Notes: generated by a model not told the origin, from the sequence alone. A DNA stretch of 64,000 nucleotides from Mixophyes australis (GCA_036250195.1 JAVHZZ010000001.1:398402117-398466116); one strand, 5' to 3'. Shown: positions 1-11,447, counted from the stretch's first letter. A program made the numbers and translations.

Positions 1-129
1 TTGCAAAGCTTGATATAGAGTCTTTAGACTTCTGCCTTCTGCATTTTTTTTCATTTAAATATATGTATTTGCATTTGCCAAATGATAAAGTAGTAACGTT
101 GAGGCCTATGTTAGAGATTTCTTTTATTG

Positions 130-410
130 CTCTGCAAAGTTAAATTGAAACAGGTTAAGTCCCTTCTTGGTCTGCTTAATTTTGCATGACGAGTTATTCT
201 AATGGGTAGGGTTTTTTGTTGTAAAATGGAGAGAGCTACGGCAGGTGCGGAAAAAAATTATCACTTCATTAGGCTATCTGAGGAAATCAGGGAAGATTTA
301 ATTATGTGGATTCTTTTTGTGCAGCAATCCACTGGGATTTCTTTGTGGACTCCTCTTCCTGCCAATAATGAGGAGGTTCATCCCTTGTGGGTATTTCTTT
401 CTTTTTGCAG
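130..410 (+). pseudogene. C-terminal part of DIRS-like reverse transcriptase/RNase H
   Basis: Conceptual translation gives LLNFACRVIPMGRVF, then ATAGAEKNYHFIRLSEEIRE and DLIMWILFVQQSTGISLW. This matches the end of the pol domain of DIRS-group elements, where a CRVIPMGR-like segment is followed by an HHIRL..R.DL..W..FL stretch. It would copy the element's RNA. It is broken: a shift is needed between the first part and the open frame that starts at 202, and similarity fades after about 410. The rest of the domain lies outside the window to the left. Confidence 0.6.
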
Positions 411-892
411 TTAAAGGGTCTTTGCGATGTTACCAAATCTTTTTTAGTGCGCATGGCTTTAAAAGGCTTGGCTAGACTTTCCATGGTGCAGGGTGATAGA
501 AGGAGACCTATAGACAAAGTATAGTCGGGTCGTTTATTGGTTGTTCATCTGGACATAGCTAGCGATATCTTTGAGGTTGTCCTTTTCCGATTTGGTGGCA
601 ACTGGCAAGTTGTCAGCTTGTTCTGGTTTTATGTATAAAAATGTGGTGTTTAGGGAGGATGCTATAATTTGTAAGATCCACAGGTCTAAGACGGACCCAC
701 TCAGATGTTGGATTACTTTGCAAAAATTTTGAAATCCACTTTATGCCCGGTGAGGTTGGATTCATTGTATCGGAGCATGGAGCCGGGACATGGCAGTTAT
801 TGGCTTAGACATCGAGATGGCTCGTCGCTAATAAAATTGCGATTCAATACAGTATTCAAAAACTGTTTAGTTACCCTTGGTTTGAGCATCAT

Positions 893-1426
893 CATCATAT
901 TCATCATCACCATTTATTTATATAGCGCCACTATTTCCGCAGTGCTGTACAGAGAACTCACTCACATCAGTCCCTGGCCCATTGGGTCTTACAGTTTAAA
1001 TTCCCTAACACTCACACACAGCCAGACACACAGACACACAGACTAGGCAGAGCCGTAACTTAGAAATCTAGCGCCTGGGGCGAGAAAGACAAATGCCGCC
1101 CCCCTAGCCCTCAATTTTAACCAAATGAACCTAAAATATTCCTAAATTGTGCCCCCTTCAGCGTTGCGCCCTGGGCGGTCGCCCCTGTCGCACAGCCCTA
1201 GTTATGGCCCTGAGACTAGGGTCAATTTGTTAACAGCCAATTAACCTATCAGTATGTTTTTGGAGTGTGGGAGGAAACCGGAGCACCTGGAGGAAACACA
1301 CGCAAACATGGGGAGAACATACAAACTCCTCACAGATCAGGCCATGGACAGGAATTGAACTCATGACCCCGTAACCTGCAATACTCAGGGCAGCATGGTG
1401 CTAACCACTTAGCCACCGTGCTGCAC
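893..1426 (-). mobile_element. V-SINE-like SINE, copy 1 (carries an hAT MITE)
   Basis: Read on the minus strand, it has a tRNA-like head (GTGGCTAAGTGGTTAGCAC resembles a pol III A box; GAGTTCAATTCC resembles a B box), a central GTTTCCTCC...CTCCGGTTTCCTCCCACACTCC domain like that of V-SINEs, and a 3' tail (TACAGCGCTGCGGAAT, GGCGCTATATAAATAAATG) ending in an ATG/GATG run. The tail matches the 3' end of the L2-like LINE at 45.2 kb, the presumed source of its reverse transcriptase. It lies inside the DIRS-like recombinase and is itself split by an hAT MITE at 1048-1212. Confidence 0.75.
1048..1212. mobile_element. Short hAT MITE with 8-bp target duplication
   Basis: 165-bp non-coding element. 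The ends are inverted: CAGAGCCGTAACTTAG at the left and, read from the right, CAGGGCCATAACTAG. AGACTAGG flanks it on both sides (1040-1047 and 1213-1220), a perfect 8-bp target duplication as hAT transposases make. It interrupts the SINE of 893-1426. The ends resemble those of the longer hAT element at 19437-20524, so both belong to one family. Confidence 0.85.
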
Positions 1427-1819
1427 TGAGTATTGCAGGTTACGTGTCTCATTCGTTTAGAATTGGTGCGGCTACTGTGGAAGCTTCTGAGGGTAATTTG
1501 TCACAATGTATTATAGCTTTAGGTAGGTGGAGGTCAGGCTGTTTTAAAATTTACATCAGTTGCAGTGTTTTAATTAGTTGTTATGTTTCTAGCTAGGTTG
1601 ACCTATGACGTGAGTCATTTGTCTTGTTCAAAAGAGGGATTTTCCATTATTTTTAATCTAATAGGGGGTCTGATTGGCTGGTGGCTTCCTGAAGTTTTCG
1701 GTTTTACCTCCATATGGGTGAACTGATGCATGCACAGTAAGTGCTTTTGCTGTGCTTTTTATTTGTTTATGTTATATGTACGCTTTAATGTTTGTTCCAT
1801 GTCTTTTCACCTCCATCTT

Positions 1820-2385
1820 TTTAGGTACACGGGGGATTGTCATGTCAGTTTGGCTTGTGGGCCATTCATTTATTTTATGGGCCAGTAAAAGTTGTCCAGC
1901 TCGAGACTCGAACATTTTTCCTCAAGCTAGATCTGTTCAATGGCTGGATTTTAGGGGGCTTCGCTGGTCCTAATTGTTGAATATCCTTTTTGTCAGTGAG
2001 TCTTAAATTTGTGTGTCCAGGAACTTTAATTATTCATTTGGGTGGGAATGATTTGGGTAAGCTGACGGGCCTGGATCTCATTGCCTAAATTAAATCAGAT
2101 GTTGCAGTCATTAAATCCCAATAGCCCTCTGTTAAGTTTATTTTGTCGGATATTATTCCCAGAATAAGATGGAGAGGGGTTGTTAATCCGACCCACAATG
2201 AAAAGGCCAGTTCTAAAGTGAATAAAGCAGTGAGGAAGTTATTTGAGAGGTCTAGGGGGGTGCTGGGATTAGTTACCCAGACATTAAGGCCAAATTCACT
2301 CAATTTTATAGGGCAGATGGGGTACATTTTTCTGATGTTGGTGTTGCATATTTTGCTGAGCAAATTGATCGCTTACTTGTTCTGT
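1820..2385 (+). pseudogene. SGNH/GDSL hydrolase-like ORF of the DIRS-like element
   Basis: Conceptual translation in shifting frames gives VWLVGHSFILWA (about 1840-1880), IIHLGGNDLGKLTG (about 2030-2070), VKFILSDIIPRIRW (about 2135-2175) and DGVHFSDVGVAYFAEQIDRL (about 2316-2375). These are the blocks of SGNH hydrolases: catalytic Ser in GHS, the GxND block, and the D-x-x-H block with catalytic Asp and His. Such an ORF is known as an accessory gene of some vertebrate DIRS/Ngaro retroelements; its role in transposition is not settled. At least one stop and two frame changes break it. Position after the recombinase supports the assignment. Confidence 0.65.
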
Positions 2386-2639
2386 GTTGAGTCAATGGGC
2401 CTCAGCTAATGACCCAATTTTTAGTTCAGGAAGTGTATGGTTTATGGATATGGATGAAGTCTGATTGATCTTGCTATTTAATGACCACCATTCTGATTAA
2501 AAATTAATTTTCAATAAAATGTTGTAACCTTTCATATGCCAAACAAGTGTCTTTTACTGTATTTTATGGTGATAAGGTAACTTGGTCAGTGAAATAATGT
2601 AAAAGGGAAGAGAAAAGTTAAAAAGCACCTCCTCTTTTC

Positions 2640-3070
2640 CTTTTTAGAAGGTTTGATAAATGTACTCCATATCTGGAAAATCTTCCCCTCACTCCCTCTT
2701 AAATATATCCCTGACTGATGTTTTACCCCCTCTCTGATAACCTATCACTCCCACATACAAGACTTCTCCCAGCTACTAATGGCGTATGAAATTCCCTAAC
2801 ATGCCGTGCCATGCTAGACTCCACTCACAACTTCTTCATAACCACCCAAGTGTCCACTCTGAGCCACACTCGCTCCTCATGTCTCAGCCATGTCTTTTTA
2901 TCGTTACATTGTAAGCTCTCTCATTTTTTTCATGTCTGCATTTATTTTGTCTATCTTTGTCTATCTGTTTTATACACAATCAGTTTTCCTTACTGTCTGG
3001 TGTTGTGGAGCACTGGGGCACCTTGCAAACCAATGATAACCATAATAATAATCATAGTAGTAATAACAGT
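2640..3070 (+). mobile_element. Old L2-like LINE 3' end
   Basis: Contains a decayed C-terminus (ACAAGACTTCTCCCAG, compare the same stretch at 15.66 kb), a TTGTAAGCTCTCTCAT segment, a TCATGTCTGCATTTATTTTGTCT run also seen in the 15.3-kb copy, and an ATAATAATAATCATAGTAGT tail. These features place it with the L2-like tails of this window, in plus orientation and 5'-truncated. No open frame. Confidence 0.55.
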
Positions 3071-3270
3071 ACAGGGGGCTCTATAGCACCCTGAAAACTG
3101 ACTGGGTTTATTATCATGGAAATTACGGTATTATATGGACATTAATACTATTATGCTCAGCATTGAAGCTAAATCACACTTTTGAGAAGATTGATAGTTG
3201 AGAGGGGAGGTGCATGGTGGAAGAGAGACTATAAATCTCCATCCATTAGCTACAGTTGAACACGATCTAC

Positions 3271-4512
3271 ACTCTATGAGCAAAAGTATTCGAACGCTTG
3301 ATCACTACACCAACAGGGACTGTAATGACATTGTATTCAAATACATATACTTTAATATGGAGTTGGCCCCCCTTTTGCAGTCATAACAGCTTCCACTCTT
3401 CTTGGAAGGCTTTCCACAAGATGGCGTGATTCTGTGGGAATTTGTGCCCTTTCATTCTGTAAAGCATTTATGAGGGCAGGCACTGATGTTGTACGAGAAG
3501 GCCTGGCTCGCAATCTCCGTTCCAGTTCATCCCAATGGTGTTCGATAGAGTTGAGGTCAGGGCTCTGTGTGGGCCAGTCAAGATCTTTCAAACCAAACTC
3601 ATCAAACCATGTTTTTGTAGTCCTTGCTTTGCGCACTGGGACACAGTCAAGTTGGGATAGAAAAGGCTCTTCCCGAAACTGTTTCCGCAAGGTTGGAAGC
3701 ATTGTCCAAAATGACTTGGTATGCTGAAGCATTAAGATTGCTCTTCACTGGAGATAAGGGGCCTAGCCCAAATCCTGAAATGCAGCCCCATACCATTATC
3801 CCTCCTCCACCAAGCTTCACAGTTGGCATAATGCAGTCAGGCAAGTAATGGTCTCCCGGCATCCGCCAAACCCAGACTTGCCATCTGATTGCCAAACAGA
3901 GATGCGCGATTCGTCACTTCACAGAACATGTTTCCACTGCTCCACAGTCCAGTGTCACTGTGCTTTTCACCACTCCTTCCGACACTTGGCATTAGTCTTA
4001 GTGATGTGAGGCTTGCATGCAGCTGCTCGGCCATGGAAACCCATTCCATTAAGCTCCCGCCGCACAGTTTTTGTGCTTACGTTAATGCCAGTGGAATGTC
4101 AGATTTTTTTCAGCTATGGAATCAGCAGAGCATTGGCGATTTTTACGCATCATGTGCCTTTAGCAGTCATTGACCCAGCTATGTGATTTTACATGGTCTT
4201 CCGCTTCATGGCTGAGTTGCTGTTGTTCCTAAATGCTTCCACTTTCTAATAATATCACTTACAGTTGACCGTGGAATATCCAGCAGGGATGAAATTTCAT
4301 GAATCGTCTTATTGCAAAGGTGGGATCCTATCACAATACTTTGCATGAAGTCACTGAGCTCTTCAGAACGACCTATTTTGTATCACAAATGTTTGCAAAT
4401 GAAGACTGCATGGCTAGGTGCTTGATTTAAAACACCTCTGGCAACGGGTCTAATTGAAACACTTCAATTCAATAATTAACAGGTGTGGCCAAATACTTTT
4501 GTCTATATAGTG
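3271..4512 (-). mobile_element. Tc1-like DNA transposon, full length but dead
   Basis: 1242-bp element between TA dinucleotides (3269-3270 and 4513-4514), the Tc1/mariner target duplication. Inverted ends: CACTCTATGAGCAAAAGTAT at the left and, from the right, CACTATATAGACAAAAGTAT. The interior encodes a broken Tc1-type transposase on the minus strand. Length and structure are normal for the family (about 1.2-1.6 kb). With the transposase broken it could only move in trans. Confidence 0.92.
3352..4385 (-). pseudogene. Tc1-like transposase, frameshifted
   Basis: Cut-and-paste transposase. The N-terminal helix-turn-helix part reads RSEELSDFMQSIVIGSHLCN and then ISSLLDIPRSTVSDIIRKWK (about 4250-4380). 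Middle parts read [20 protein letters not shown] (about 3770-3830). The C-terminal part reads DWPTQSPDLNSIEHHWDELE (about 3500-3560), the region with the third catalytic acidic residue of DD34E transposases (SPDLN-IEH). Several stops and shifts separate the blocks, for example a stop after TATQP near 4215. The three longest open pieces lie at 4049-3837, 3895-3647 and 3732-3352. Pseudogene. Confidence 0.88.
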
Positions 4513-4514
4513 TA

Positions 4515-5537
4515 TGAGAGCATAGGAATCTGAGAGAATGAGTACACGCTAATTTGAAACCCGTGTAAGATAGGGAATGCAGAACCCAAGTACCCCAATA
4601 TAGAGAATCACCCAAGATTACAAGATATGTTATTTAGATATGTACTGCTAGTGAGGAGAGGGGGAGCATTAATTAGTCGCCCAGATCATATTGAAATTGA
4701 AGAAAAGTTAAGTGGGGAACACCCATTAAATAAGTAGCAAGTGTTAGCTCCTGTAAGAAGTAACCTTTTGTTGCCTGACAAGCTTAATAGTGGAATGGTA
4801 TGATAAAGATGTAATTCATTTTAAACAGTAGACTGTGCTGAAGAGACTTATGATATAGAGCCTTGTGAGATGGGAACACTTCACTTGTCTCACCAATACT
4901 GCATCACCTTTGTAGCACTTGCACGTACAGGGACTGTTGTATGTTTATTCTTACCCACATGATCCTGAGAAGGAAGAAACTTAGCTTCAGCTCAACAGCA
5001 ATGTCAGGTTAGGAGTCATGGAAGAGACAGTGTCACACAACTAACATATTTTCTGAAACTTCACACTCACGAGAAAATTATATGTCATGGTTTTATAATT
5101 AAACTGCAGTTATGCCATTTCATGTAAAAGAAACTTGTCTGAATATCTCATGTAAACCTGTCTACCAAAGTCAAAACCTACTTAATCCAGTGCAACCTAT
5201 GGAAGCGTCACCTTCTTGCTGTGACAGATCTTAACTGTTGAGTGGAATCCTGGACCAATAGTGGCTTCTCTGGGATCTCCCCGAGGTCAATGGTCTCCAC
5301 AATTAGCAGTAATGCCGAACAAGAAGAGGCAGTGTGTACTGAATGGATCACACGTGTTTCCCATAGAAAGGTGCAAGTAGTTACAGGGGTAGGGTGTTGC
5401 ATGAAAGAGTAAATGTATGGAGGGACCCAGATAGGAGGTTTCCCAATCCCAATGGGTAGATCCTCTGATTGGCAAAAAGACGATTGGCTTTTCTCGCATC
5501 AAGATGATGATCTCTCTAGGTTGCAGTGAGCAGAGAA
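4515..5537. other. No recognised feature
   Basis: AT-rich sequence without a convincing open frame, repeat end or splice pattern. The longest frames here (about 70 codons, minus strand, 5208-5502) show no known motif. Confidence 0.5.
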
Positions 5538-5581
5538 TTATTTAAATTCTATACACTATCAAGTGTATAGAATTTAAATAA
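5538..5581. repeat. Perfect 20-bp inverted repeat with 4-nt loop
   Basis: TTATTTAAATTCTATACACT at 5538-5557 is the exact reverse complement of 5562-5581, with ATCA between. On RNA this would be a 20-bp hairpin. No flanking duplication or further arm was seen, so I cannot assign it to an element. Confidence 0.9.
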
Positions 5582-6180
5582 AACAATAAAGATATATACT
5601 TTTAGATGGAGAAAACAGATCTGCTGCCTCCACCACGCCATTGTAAGTGCATTCTGGCCAACCTTTAAATCTCATTTAAATATCTCATGCGACTAAACAA
5701 AATCTATTTTTTTGCACATGGGTGTATTACAAGGAGCACATATGCACCATGCCCACAAAATGTTGCACCTCGCAGTCAGTAACATCTTGGAACCGCAAAT
5801 TCATGGCTTTGCCCACATAAATAGGAACATCAGCACATCAATGTTGTTGTTTCATTCATAATGGTTATATAGACAACAACAAATTCAGTATTAGTTTATG
5901 CCTGCAACAGAACTCCAGGTATATTTTCTTTATCACAGGGCTGGCATAAGAGATGATTCTGCTGCTTTGGGCACAACAAGGCACCAGGGCGCAGGTTTAG
6001 TACTGAATTTTCCTTCATATTAGTAGCAAGAGAACCGACTTCAATGTAAAGTCTTCACCTGTCCATCACAGTAGTATATATTCCCTCATATCTCATGACT
6101 TATAAAATGTATTTATAGTGATTGGCACACACACTATGCTGCAGCATGTACTGACACATTTTTATGTATGGAGAGATGTA

Positions 6181-7463
6181 CGAGGTATGTCTATTAAATA
6201 ACAAGACTGATTAAATAACTCACCTTTATTTATGGGTATTACAAATTTAATGTTTGTCCCCTTCAATGTACTCTCCATTTGCACTAATACATCGTTGTAG
6301 TCTTATTTTCCACTGGTCGAGGGCATGGAGCAAATACATTTCTGTCACTTGTTTCAACATATCTGCCCTTTTCTTCTTTACAGCATCAACTGACTCACAA
6401 TGTGTCCCTTTAAGCACTGATTTAACTTTTGGGAAAGGATAAAAATCGCAAGGTGCTAAATTGGGCGAATATGGAGGATGTTCATGTGTAGTAATGTGTT
6501 TGTCGATCAAAAACTGCTCACAGAAAGTACTGTGTGAGCAGGCGCATTGTTCTGAAAGAAACCATTTTTCCACAGTTGCAGCCGTTTCTCTCTGACTCTT
6601 TCTCTTAGATTTTGCAAAACTTCCTTATAATAATGCTGATTAACTGCTGTGCCTTCTGGAACCCATTCTTCCAAAATTACATCCTTGATATAGAAAAAAA
6701 CAATGAGCATTGCTTTGAATTTTCACTTGCTTTGACAAGCTTTTTTCATTCTTGGTTATGATGGTGTTTTCCAGTGCATTGACTGTCTTTTGGTTTCAGG
6801 ATCGTACTGGAAGATCCAGGTCTCATCACAACTGATTACTTTATGAAACAGATTTGGATCAAGTCAAGTTGCTGCAGAATGTCAATACAACATTCCTTGC
6901 GACGTTCTTTTTGCTCTGGTGTGAGAACCCTTGAGACTATCATTGCACAAACTTTCGTCATGTTAAGATCCTCATGCAAAATTTTCCATATGGTGTGTTT
7001 GTCAATGAGTCGGCGGCCTTTTCAAAGAATCTGACTGATTTTTTTCTACATTTTCTTCAGTTCTTGAAGTGCAAGGTTGTCCAGGGCGTTCATCATCTTC
7101 GACATTCTCACGTCCCTCGCTAAATCTTTTGTGCCACTCAAACACACACGCACGAGACAGGCAGTCATTCCCATAGGCCGTAGTAAGCATTTGAAAACAT
7201 TATGTTGGTGTTTTGTGCAGTTTTACCAAAAATGTTAAATTGACACGTTGTTCAACTTTTAAACTTAGCAATTTTTTGGCACTCTACAGAAAACACAACC
7301 AAACTAAATGGCGACTCACAATCAACTGAACGTCATAGAGTGTTGCAGCTTCTCATGCAGGTTCAGACAGGTTCAAGGTTACTATGAATGCAGTTATAAC
7401 CAGTTCTGACTGCTTTGTTTGCTAGGTGGAATCACAGTCTCGCTATTTAATAGAAATACCTCG
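6181..7463 (-). mobile_element. Mariner-like transposon, full length but dead
   Basis: 1283-bp element flanked by TA (6179-6180 and 7464-7465). Inverted ends: CGAGGTATGTCTATTAAATA at the left and, from the right, CGAGGTATTTCTATTAAATA. The interior encodes a broken mariner transposase on the minus strand. Length is normal for mariner (about 1.3 kb). It is a different lineage from the Tc1-like element at 3.3 kb. Confidence 0.93.
6247..7190 (-). pseudogene. Mariner transposase, frameshifted
   Basis: The N-terminal piece (7190-7002) reads LTTAYGNDCLSRACVFEWHK and ends in RPGQPCTSRTEEN, the typical DNA-binding half of mariner transposases. The middle piece (6710-6507) reads YYKEVLQNLRERVREKR and ends in FFQNNAPAHT, carrying the second catalytic Asp region (Q-N-N-A-P-A-H here has Asn where Asp is normal). 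The last piece (6573-6247) reads HPPYSPNLAPCDFYPFPKVK, with the third catalytic Asp region. Several shifts and stops, plus the apparent Asp-to-Asn change in DNAPAH, make it inactive. Confidence 0.88.
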
Positions 7464-7465
7464 TA

Positions 7466-7993
7466 AGTTGTCATCTTTGCAATGGTAGCCAAACACCTTG
7501 ATGGATTTTTTTGGTTTTTATTTTTATTTTATACTAATAATATTTGTACTGTTCATACCTGGGTCTGTTGTAAATCTTAAAAAAAATAATGCAAAATCCA
7601 ACTATAGAAAATTGTCAAAGAAAACAAATGCTGAAATATTAACATATGAAATAACAACTCAGTAAATCTTATTATATGTACCGTATGATAAAATTGTTAC
7701 TGTTACACTATAAAGCTACACAAAAACCTTAATGTATGAACTGTCTTTCTGTTTTTACAGTCCACTTACTCTTTGAACATGTGTTCTACATAAATGGGAT
7801 GTTATGATTTCACCTGACAAACAGACTATGTTAACAATTCAAGGACTGTCAATGATGTCTTTATTACTTCAAGAAAGCCAAATTTGGCATTGCTGTGATT
7901 CATGTAACCCATAGACTTTGGGCTAAAGATAAAAAGTAAATAAATGCTCAATTGACAATGATCCAGTGACCATGTTTGTTGTGTGAGTTGCTT
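7466..7993. other. No recognised feature
   Basis: AT-rich, no motif-bearing frame and no repeat end recognised. Confidence 0.5.
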
Positions 7994-8050
7994 CATCATC
8001 ATCATCAACATTTATTTATATAGTGCTATATATTGCTATATATAGAGCTA
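7994..8050 (-). repeat. SINE/LINE tail fragment
   Basis: CATCATCATCATCAACATTTATTTATATAG... is the 3' tail of the SINE/L2 group of this window in minus orientation, strongly 5'-truncated and followed by a short TATAG-rich run. Confidence 0.6.
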
Positions 8051-10780
8051 GATATTGTGCAATAGTGGACTTATCTTTGTGAATGTCACAATTTGCATGT
8101 CAGCAAGTCTACTCTTATGAGGCTATATTAGGCACATGTACTAAAGTGTAAATAGAAGCGAAGAATACAGAATTGGTAAGTTTTGTGTTGTTTAAAAGAA
8201 TGGATTGCAAAACTTATTTCTGTTTGTACAGTTAAAAATATAATCCTTTATTTACATTATAGTTTTCGGTGGATTGAGCTCAGGGTTGCAATTGACTATA
8301 TGTTCTCACAGGTCCCAACACTCCGAAGGGATTTGAAATAATCTTATAATGTAAGCAATGATACATTTGTAAATCTCCATACTTTATTGTGTTAATGAAG
8401 AATTGTAAATGTGTCTGCCATTAGTAGACTTTAATAAGACAATCAATGCATATATTTTCAGTAGCATTAAAAACTACAGGATTTATGTTTTAATTGTCAT
8501 TTGAAGGTGTTGTTTGGTACCTTTTGACGCTTTTAATGCTTTTGGTGCTTTTCATAACATATAGTACTACATTACAAATTGCTCCTTATTGCAAATACAT
8601 GATCTAGCTTGCATATGCGACTGTCATCACTAGTAATTGTCACATAGACCAGACCTGTAGCTGGTGCTAGTGATATGACTGAAAATCATATACCTTTGAG
8701 ATGCTCAAAGCATGAATAGGACACAGCAGTGTGCACTCCAGCTTTTTTTTTTTTTACACATACACAAGAACAATGATAGGCTAGAATGTTTTTAGTTAAA
8801 TTGATAAAGACTGTGGGAAACTAGGGGTGATAACGTGTCCATAAAACTTTTTGTTCATCTAAAGCCGGTATAAAGGGTCAACAGTATAAGTTCAAGTTAG
8901 CTCTTATCGTTTTGAGTTTGCTTTGAACTATTCCCTTTGTTGCTTATTAAAGTCTTTAATTGAAGCTTAAAAATACAATTATGACAATAATATAAATGCC
9001 ATATCCCCATTTTGCATAATTGTATTTCCGTCTGATAACAACATGGTTGTTGTCAAGCAATATTGATTGAGTTGTTTAAACAGATTACTGTCTAATCTTC
9101 AAGAAGTTAGAAATATTTCTAACAACGGGTGTAGGTGCAGTTATTCATCAATTCATTGTCCAGTGAGGGGAAAGGCAGAGGTTTGTTTTAAATATAAATT
9201 TGTGTGTTTCAGGCGTGGTGCTCCAAATTACAGAACAAAACCCTTTATCTGGAAAACCTTTAATCCCAAGCATTATGAATTACAGATAGCATATCTATAT
9301 GTTTGTTCCTGGAATTCTTTTGGAATATTCAATATGTTTCACTATTGACCATCAGCACAATAAAATTCCTCTTAATCTGCCTTTTAAATTATTACCATAT
9401 GTTCTTTTTTTTTAGGCTTTATAAATTAATATTTATTAAGGGATATTAGGCATATTTAAAATGCAAAACATATATGTAATTGAATTCAATAAATATGTTA
9501 ACATGTAGGCTTCCAAGATCCAAGACAGTGTTACCAGTGAAATGCTTAGATACGCTGACTCAGCAGCTGTGACCCCTGAAGTTATTTGTTAATTTTGGTA
9601 ACTCTTTTCTCTATTCTTTACACAATTGTACAAACACAGAACAAATACACATACAATCCCTACCAAAACTGAAAGTTACGTTTTCAGCTGAATAACAGTA
9701 TGGAAGACATTACTCCTTTTCATACAGGCAGTTTTGGTTGGAATTATCCTTTAAATGGCAGATTACACAAGAAAAACAGAAAATTGACCATGAGTGTCTG
9801 TAGGAAATCTTTCAAGGTTGGTGCAAATGGTGACCATGCCTCCTTCTCATACCTGCTCCATTTTGCACCCTGTCAAAAATTTACTTCGGACACCTATTGT
9901 CAGATTATAGAAACACCAGGTTGCCCTCTATAATCCCTTCCCTATTCAAACTACACAGTAATATAATTCACACAACATCCCTCCTTGTGCCCCCATCCAT
10001 TCTGCCCCAGATACATTGAGTCCTCAACCCACAAACATACACAGACTCTCTCTACTTACCTGGGTGAGAGCGAGGTGGCACCAAGTAGCAGTAGCAGGGA
10101 GAAGCAGAAGCAACAAGCTAGCTCTGACAGTGAGTCAGAGCAGCATTGTCTGGTGCGGAACATAGACTCACAACATGAGGCTTTGATCATGTTTCGTTCA
10201 CAGTACAGTATGTGACAGTCTGGCAGATAATCAAAGTGTAGCTGATTAATTCTGATTTTTATAAATACTGATTGTTCTGATGAATGGCTATGTGCCTCCT
10301 ACTTCACAATGAAGGAGGGCAATGCAGGACAGAACGGATGCATGGGGACCCAGGATGCCAAGATTGGGAAAAGGCACAGTGTGATTGTCCTGCTGAAATC
10401 GAGTCAGTTGGAAGCTATGAATGATTTGTGCACAGGTCAGGTGTCCCGTGTGGTCGGAATGAATCCAGGAGATAGAATGTGCTTGTGGACAACGAAGAAA
10501 TGTAGAGTGTAAGTTATTGGAAAATAAGCAATGTGAGTTAAAGAGAACCTGTATTTATAACATGTCTCAATAAACATCATTGATACAATGAAATGCATTG
10601 AGACTCCACAAGAGACCTACATGCAACAAACCAATCAGAGTGGCTTTCTCACTCTCAATCAAATCAGAGCAAAGCTTCTCTGGATTGGTAAGATGTGGGC
10701 AGGCTGTAACAATTTAGGTGCCGGATTCAGTGCTAATCAAAATTGGCACTGGCTTGCCATAGGTGCGGAGTCTAATGAGC
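8051..10780. other. No recognised feature
   Basis: About 2.7 kb without an assignable gene or repeat. A T run lies at 8741-8753. Frames at 9067-9348, 9700-9933, 9985-10215 and 10309-10512 are open for 67-93 codons but have no recognisable domain and no clear splice signals. I do not call them genes. Confidence 0.45.
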
Positions 10781-11240
10781 CCCCTGGTGTTAACCAAGTA
10801 CCGCTGCAATGCGGGATGGACTTAGCTGTTGAGAGCCTGCAGGTCCCGATCCTTTGGACAAGCCGGGTCTGGTACACAATCTGAAGCAATGAACAGGATC
10901 AGAAGGCAGGATCAGGGTTAGACTAGCCGGGTCTGCTATACAGTAATACAGGGAATCACCAGGCAGAGAGTAGTAGTCAAGCAAGCCTGATGTCGGTACA
11001 CAGAGCAGGAAGCGCAGAGAGTAGTCAGCCAAGCAATAGGTCTGGTGCAAAAGAATTAACCAAGGCTACAAGGAGGCACAAGGGCATAGAATGATGAAAT
11101 AGGAGTCAGGGTGCATACAAGTTGCTCTAACATAGAATGAGTGTCAGAGCGGAGTTTAAATACACAGAAGTTCAAACCCCTGTCCCCAGCGCCAATACCT
11201 AGAAGCGCAGTGAGATGCAGAGAAAGGGACAAAACTGGAG
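10781..11240. mobile_element. Possible old chromovirus-type LTR fragment
   Basis: The stretch contains repeated short units (AGCCGGGTCTGGTACAC at 10861 and AGCCGGGTCTGCTATAC at 10925) and CAGG/CAGAGAGTAGT-rich sequence in the style of the antisense R-U5 of the chromovirus LTRs at 39 and 46.6 kb, without being the same family. No ends or target duplication were found. Low confidence. Confidence 0.25.
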
Positions 11241-11447
11241 TGAGGAGAGGTGAATTTGTAACACAAGCCCTTGGCCTGTCATTTGCAACAGGAGTCGCTC
11301 AGCTGCATTCAATATGTTTTTTGTTTTTTTTCTATCCTTTTGATTTACTGGGAAAAGAAGTAGAAAGATGAAGATCCCTTTGGAATTTGGAGCTAAAGTG
11401 GTAAATGAGGGATTGGGGGAGTATTTATTTTAATCAAAGGACTTTTA

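Larger units (their letters stand above)
590..1595 (+). pseudogene. Tyrosine recombinase (integrase) of DIRS-like element, interrupted
   Basis: Recombinase that would insert the circular DNA copy of the element. The left part reads FREDAIICKIHRSKTDPL (about 655-710) and, in another frame, GSYWLRHRDGSSLIKLRF (about 792-850). After the inserted SINE the frame from 1450 reads HSFRIGAATVEAS, then ALGRWRSGCFKIYI. This contains the H-x-x-R box, the GRW motif and a downstream Tyr in the position of the nucleophile, so the C-terminal catalytic set can be seen. The reading frame is broken by stops in the left half and by the SINE (893-1426); a stop follows at about 1593. Non-functional. Confidence 0.7.
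1..2520 (+). mobile_element. DIRS/Ngaro-type tyrosine-recombinase retroelement, decayed 3' part
   Basis: Remnant of a retroelement that integrates with a tyrosine recombinase instead of a DDE integrase. In order on the plus strand it shows the end of an RT/RNase H domain (about 130-400), a tyrosine recombinase (about 590-1595, split by a SINE at 893-1426) and an SGNH-hydrolase-like region (about 1820-2380). An AATAAA lies near 2511. All frames carry stops or shifts, so it is a fossil. The window cuts off its 5' part (gag, most of RT). The order RT/RH, recombinase, hydrolase fits vertebrate DIRS/Ngaro elements that are known to carry an extra hydrolase ORF. Terminal repeats were not identified, so the right edge is approximate. 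Confidence 0.72.

Noticed and set aside
1371..1443. Inverted 17-bp repeat considered as terminal repeat of a separate small transposon
   Set aside because: No target duplication outside it, and the sequence between is recognisable SINE head; better explained as a local inverted duplication.
10588..10884. 98-codon plus frame
   Set aside because: No known domain, crosses into the possible LTR fragment, and has no supporting splice or promoter signal.
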